Of a stretch of DNA of 64,000 nucleotides, positions 60,511-64,000 are shown one piece after another. The DNA comes from Bacillus sp. NTK071 (GTDB taxonomy: Bacteria > Bacillota > Bacilli > Bacillales > Guptibacillaceae), in NCBI RefSeq assembly GCF_017303315.1, contig NZ_JAFKOI010000003.1, forward strand, positions 124,001 to 188,000, in the 5' to 3' direction. The notes beneath the pieces are model-generated. The model saw only the letters and a list, made by a program, of their open reading frames with translations. It did no database searches and had not been told where the DNA came from. The position numbers and the translations under genes are program-made. Within the stretch, counting starts at the first letter, position 1, and every line of letters begins with the position of its first letter.

Positions 60511-62232
60511 ATGGATAAATTAATTAATAGGATTCAAACCGCAGCAGGTAAACGATTTGCTGATACGGTTATTAAAAACGGATACATACTTGATAGTTAT
60601 AACCTTGAACTGTTTAAAGCAGACGTAGCAATTGTGGATGGTGTTATTGCAGGAATCGGAGAGTTCGATGGTGCAGAAATAATTGATGCAAAGGGAAAGT
60701 ACGTTGTCCCCTCTCTTATTGACGCGCACGTTCATATCGAATCTGCCATGGTTACACCAACTGAATTTGCTAAAGCAGTGCTTCCTCATGGTGTAACAAC
60801 TGTTGTAACCGATCCTCATGAGATTGCAAATGTTTGTGGAACAGAAGGTCTATCTTTTATGCTAAAGGACTCTGAATCTGTGCCAATGGACATCTTCTTC
60901 ATGCTCCCTTCAAGCGTTCCTTCTACTTCGTTCGAAAATGCAGGAGCTACACTTACTGCTAAAGATCTTGAACCTTTCTATAAACACGACCGTGTGCTTG
61001 GCCTTGCAGAAGTGATGGATTATCCTTCTGTTGCCAAAACGTCAGATTCCATGATGCAAAAACTCCATGATGCACATTTAAATAAGAAAAAGATTGATGG
61101 TCATGCTGCAGGTCTCGACTCCCGTGCCCTAAACATCTACAAAGCGGCAGGCATTGATACAGATCATGAGTGTATAACAGCAGATGAAGCATTAGAGAGA
61201 ATTAGAAGAGGGATGTACGTATTGATTCGTGAAGGATCTGTTGCAAAGAACCTTAAACAACTCCTACCTGCTGTTACAGAACGAAATGCAAGGCGGTTTA
61301 TGTTCTGTACAGACGATAAGCACATGAATGACCTTCTAAAAGAAGGTAGTGTTGATCATAACATTAGACTGGCAATTGGGCATGGGATGAATCCACTTCA
61401 GGCCATTCAGATGGCCACACTAAATGCAGCAGAATGTTATGGATTAAAAACAAAAGGAGCTATTGCGCCAGGTCATGATGCTGATTTCTTGCTACTTGAC
61501 GATCTTGAGTCGTTCTCCATTGCTCACGTGTATCGAGGCGGTAAACTTGTAGCTGAAAATGGGTCAACAGACGTTAGTTCGAAGACAATACCTTCTGAGG
61601 CTGTAATGAATTCGGTTCATATTCCTGAACTAACGCAGGATAACCTGCGCCTTTCTGTAAATGAAGGTAAAGCTAATGTAATTGAGATTATTCCTAATCA
61701 ACTAGTGACGAATAAATTAAAGATTGATGTGGAACGAGATGATAGCAATTCCTTTATTTCTTCATCAAAAAACGATCTCATGAAACTCGCTGTGATCGAG
61801 CGTCACCATCATACTGGTAATATTGGACTCGGTATAGTAAAAGGACTTCAATTTAAGAGAGGCGCCATTGCTTCCACGGTTGGCCATGATTCTCATAATC
61901 TCATTATTGCAGGAACAAACGATCTCGATATGATTAAAGCAGCCCAGTTCATCCAGGATATGCAAGGCGGATTAGTTGTCATTCAAGATCAGACAGTAAT
62001 CGGCCAGCTTCCGCTCCCAATCGCTGGCCTATTATCCGATAAAGATTATCGCTCTGTAGATAAGGACCTAGAAGATCTTGATAAAGCTCTCACGTCGATT
62101 GGTGCACCATCTCATTTCAACCCGTTTTTAACTCTCTCTTTTCTAAGTCTCCCGGTTATTCCTGAACTTAAATTAACAGATCTTGGACTCTTTGATGTGA
62201 ATGCATTTCAACATATATCTATAACTGAATAA
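60511..62232 (+). CDS. ade: Adenine deaminase
   Basis: A 573-residue metal-dependent amidohydrolase converting adenine to hypoxanthine and ammonia in purine salvage. The metal motif is SLIDAHVHIESAMVTPTEF; TDPHEIANVCGTEG, KKIDGHAAGLDSRAL and the CTDDKHMNDLL segment hold further ligands and substrate contacts, and the C-terminal domain has ERHHHTGNIGLGIVKGL. It is close to B. subtilis AdeC in size. ATG 60511 follows GAGAGGAG. It is the only gene behind a purine riboswitch, and a strong terminator follows. Confidence 0.95.
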   Translation: MDKLINRIQTAAGKRFADTVIKNGYILDSYNLELFKADVAIVDGVIAGIGEFDGAEIIDAKGKYVVPSLIDAHVHIESAMVTPTEFAKAVLPHGVTTVVTDPHEIANVCGTEGLSFMLKDSESVPMDIFFMLPSSVPSTSFENAGATLTAKDLEPFYKHDRVLGLAEVMDYPSVAKTSDSMMQKLHDAHLNKKKIDGHAAGLDSRALNIYKAAGIDTDHECITADEALERIRRGMYVLIREGSVAKNLKQLLPAVTERNARRFMFCTDDKHMNDLLKEGSVDHNIRLAIGHGMNPLQAIQMATLNAAECYGLKTKGAIAPGHDADFLLLDDLESFSIAHVYRGGKLVAENGSTDVSSKTIPSEAVMNSVHIPELTQDNLRLSVNEGKANVIEIIPNQLVTNKLKIDVERDDSNSFISSSKNDLMKLAVIERHHHTGNIGLGIVKGLQFKRGAIASTVGHDSHNLIIAGTNDLDMIKAAQFIQDMQGGLVVIQDQTVIGQLPLPIAGLLSDKDYRSVDKDLEDLDKALTSIGAPSHFNPFLTLSFLSLPVIPELKLTDLGLFDVNAFQHISITE

Positions 62233-62237
62233 TATAT

Positions 62238-62276
62238 AGAAAGCAGCATGGCGATTACGCCATGCTGCTTTCTTAT
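62238..62276. terminator. Bidirectional terminator
   Basis: AAAGCAGCATGGCG / CGCCATGCTGCTTT with a four-base loop between convergent genes. Confidence 0.93.
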
Positions 62277-63439
62277 TAAAGAGAACGTTTCAAAATGTCT
62301 CTTACACTCTCTCGATCTAACTCTTTGTACGTTCCAACGCCAGGCTTAATGAACGTTTTCTCAATCATACTCTCAAATTCTGATTCATCGATGTCATAGT
62401 CAGCAAGATGAGATGGTGCACCAAGAGAATTCCAGAACTGACGAAGAGTTTTTGCTCCTTCTACTGCAACGTCATGGTCACTTTTATCTTCAGCAGAAAC
62501 ACCTAGAACATTAATAGCAAGCTGTTTCACACGTGAAGGATCCTCCTCCAATACATGTTCAAGCCAATTCGGGAACAGAATGGCTAATCCACCGCCATGT
62601 GGAATATCATAGACAGCTGATACAGCGTGTTCAATACGGTGTGTCGCCCAATCGCCTCCATCTGTTCCGTTACTTAACGTACCGTTGAATGCCGTTGTAC
62701 TAAGATACATCATCGTTTCCCGGTGTTCATAAGATTCAAGGTTAGCTAGTAACTTTGGTCCTGTTTGAATAGCCGTACGAAGTAACGACTCGATAAATCC
62801 GTCGATCATTGGTGTGTTTCGTGTACGATGAAAATAGTGTTCAAGTGCATGAGACATGCTATCTACAATGCCATAAACGGTCTGGTTTTCAGGTACAGAG
62901 AAAGTATATGTTGGGTCTAATACAGAAAACGTTGGGAACACATGTGGTGAACCCCAGCCGAGCTTTTCTTTCGTTTCCCAGTTTGTAATAACGGAGACGG
63001 AATTCATTTCTGAACCAGTAGCAGCAAGTGTAAGGACCGTTCCAAAAGGAAGTGCAGATTCAATTGGCTCCTTTTGTGTAATCAAGTCCCATGCAGATCC
63101 TTCGTAATGTGCACCAGCTGCAATAGCTTTTGTACAATCAATAACACTTCCTCCGCCAACAGCTAGTAGAAAATCAATGCCTTCTTTCTTGCAGATCGCG
63201 GATCCTTTTTCAACAGTCGTAAGGCGTGGATTTGGTTCTACGCCAGACAGTTCGTAAACTTCAGCATTCACTTTCTCAAGTTCAGCCATCACGGCATCGT
63301 AAACACCGTTTCGTTTAATGCTTCCTCCACCATATACAACAAGAACTTTTGCTTCCTGTTTAATTTCGCGAGTTATTTGAGATACTTGTTCTTTCCCGAA
63401 ATAAAGACGCGTTGGATTATATTGTAAGAATGTATTCAT
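62276..63439 (-). CDS. yugJ: Iron-containing alcohol dehydrogenase (butanol dehydrogenase type)
   Basis: A 387-residue group III alcohol dehydrogenase, the same length as B. subtilis YugJ. NAD(P) segments are [14 protein letters not shown] and [15 protein letters not shown]; metal ligands are expected in [13 protein letters not shown] and in [20 protein letters not shown]. It reduces aldehydes such as butanal with NAD(P)H. The start is ATG 63439 after GAGGTG; six upstream codons (from 63457) contain that site. YugJ is preferred to its paralogue YugK from overall likeness only. Confidence 0.88.
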   Translation of the reverse strand: MNTFLQYNPTRLYFGKEQVSQITREIKQEAKVLVVYGGGSIKRNGVYDAVMAELEKVNAEVYELSGVEPNPRLTTVEKGSAICKKEGIDFLLAVGGGSVIDCTKAIAAGAHYEGSAWDLITQKEPIESALPFGTVLTLAATGSEMNSVSVITNWETKEKLGWGSPHVFPTFSVLDPTYTFSVPENQTVYGIVDSMSHALEHYFHRTRNTPMIDGFIESLLRTAIQTGPKLLANLESYEHRETMMYLSTTAFNGTLSNGTDGGDWATHRIEHAVSAVYDIPHGGGLAILFPNWLEHVLEEDPSRVKQLAINVLGVSAEDKSDHDVAVEGAKTLRQFWNSLGAPSHLADYDIDESEFESMIEKTFIKPGVGTYKELDRESVRDILKRSL

Positions 63440-63505
63440 AAGACACCTCATTATCATTAGTCGAAGTTAGTGTAACACATTACTCTCATTGAAATGTAGA
63501 ATGGC

Positions 63506-64000
63506 TTATCTCCCGCCAATTTCCACTTCACGTTTTTGATTTTCAGCGAGGTAAGCTGCCTCCATAAGAACGGTTAAATCGAGCGCAAGTGCATTATTTT
63601 CATCTGTTCCTTGATCTCGTTGAATATGTTCGACCCACTGTGCAAATGGCGAAGGACGATCTGATGGAATAGCAACTTCTTCCCACTGACTTCCGACTTT
63701 TTTGAGAAGGATTTCATCAGGAAATCCGTATAAAGCTGTACCCTTCGTTCCATGTATCTCTATCGTAAAAGGGGAATGTGCTGTTACAAACCCTGTTTCT
63801 GCAATACCATAAGAACCGTTGTTGTAACCAAAAGTGACCACAGCTTGATCCTCAACAGCTTTTTCCGTTACGTAACCGAATTGTGTTGTGACACGGTTTG
63901 GCATGCCTTGGAACAACCTTGTTAAGTAGACTGGATGACATCCCAGATCAATAAGTGCTCCACCCTGACACTCCTCTTTATGATAGAAATGTTGTGGAAG
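63506..64000 (-). CDS. Gfo/Idh/MocA-family oxidoreductase (C-terminal part)
   Basis: 164 codons of the C-terminus are visible; the frame continues past the window edge, so the Rossmann domain is missing. Visible are GGALIDLGCHPVYLTRLFQG, a hallmark of the C-terminal domain with the conserved DxGxH (active-site histidine), followed by the beta-sheet segment ending EIGGR. These NAD(P)-dependent enzymes act on sugars or inositols; substrate unknown. The TTG at 63916 is internal, not a start. Confidence 0.88.
   Translation of the reverse strand, partial: LPQHFYHKEECQGGALIDLGCHPVYLTRLFQGMPNRVTTQFGYVTEKAVEDQAVVTFGYNNGSYGIAETGFVTAHSPFTIEIHGTKGTALYGFPDEILLKKVGSQWEEVAIPSDRPSPFAQWVEHIQRDQGTDENNALALDLTVLMEAAYLAENQKREVEIGGR

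Overview
The window comes from a low-GC, endospore-forming member of the Bacillaceae. Evidence for this is the Bacillus-type gene set (qox quinol oxidase, ohrR/ohr, a MhqR-like regulator, a CotH kinase beside a CotG-like coat protein, a YppC-like DUF2515 protein, topoisomerase III), strong AGGAGG-type ribosome binding sites with several GTG and TTG starts, and the dispersed GC-rich palindromic element common in this family. The genus cannot be fixed from the sequence alone. The sequence is chromosomal in character: I see no rRNA, tRNA, transposase, phage gene or CRISPR array. Both edge genes are cut.

Layout. 1-4.7 kb: a Fur-boxed siderophore uptake cluster (iron reductase, ATPase, two permeases, and a divergent binding lipoprotein). 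4.8-9.6 kb: a zinc-dependent phospholipase C-like protein, a UMF1-type MFS transporter, a beta-hydroxyacid dehydrogenase and a YndJ-like membrane protein. 9.6-12 kb: redox stress genes, WrbA plus a MhqR-like repressor with three palindromic operators, then divergent ohrR/ohr with two operators. 12-21.7 kb: metallo-hydrolase, GGDEF protein, FAD oxidoreductase with MsrAB, aminopeptidase, ATP-grasp enzyme, GAF-HD-GYP protein and DUF2515 protein. 21.8-24.4 kb: a DUF3100 membrane pair and a dicarboxylate symporter. 25.3-29.1 kb: an ascorbate-type PTS with its PRD regulator. 29.2-31.3 kb: an ECF sigma factor with its membrane partner, and a missed 56-residue membrane protein. 31.6-38.7 kb: aldehyde dehydrogenase, SDR, MccF-like peptidase, aldo/keto reductase, a GlsB-type protein, an Eis-like acetyltransferase and a membrane protein. 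38.9-43 kb: a small membrane protein and qoxABCD. 43.4-47.5 kb: sucrose utilisation (scrB, scrA and a LacI regulator). 47.7-58.3 kb: MFS exporter, FAD dehydrogenase, CotG-like/CotH pair, CPA1 antiporter with an RCK domain, topB, a second HD-GYP protein and a secreted coiled-coil protein. 58.5-64 kb: GH13 glucosidase, adenine deaminase behind a purine riboswitch, an iron alcohol dehydrogenase and the end of a Gfo/Idh/MocA oxidoreductase.

Working together: the regulatory sites tie many of these genes to known signals, namely iron (Fur boxes), quinone/electrophile and organic peroxide stress (MhqR and OhrR boxes), carbon status (cre sites at the sucrose PTS, the GH13 gene and a small gene beside qox), redox state (a palindrome over the qox promoter) and purines (riboswitch). 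The most unusual features are two intergenic arrays with an exact 20-bp period and unrelated cores, five copies of a palindromic element, the CotG-like/CotH pair, a guanine-class (C74) riboswitch in front of adenine deaminase, and genes whose best start is not ATG, GTG or TTG.
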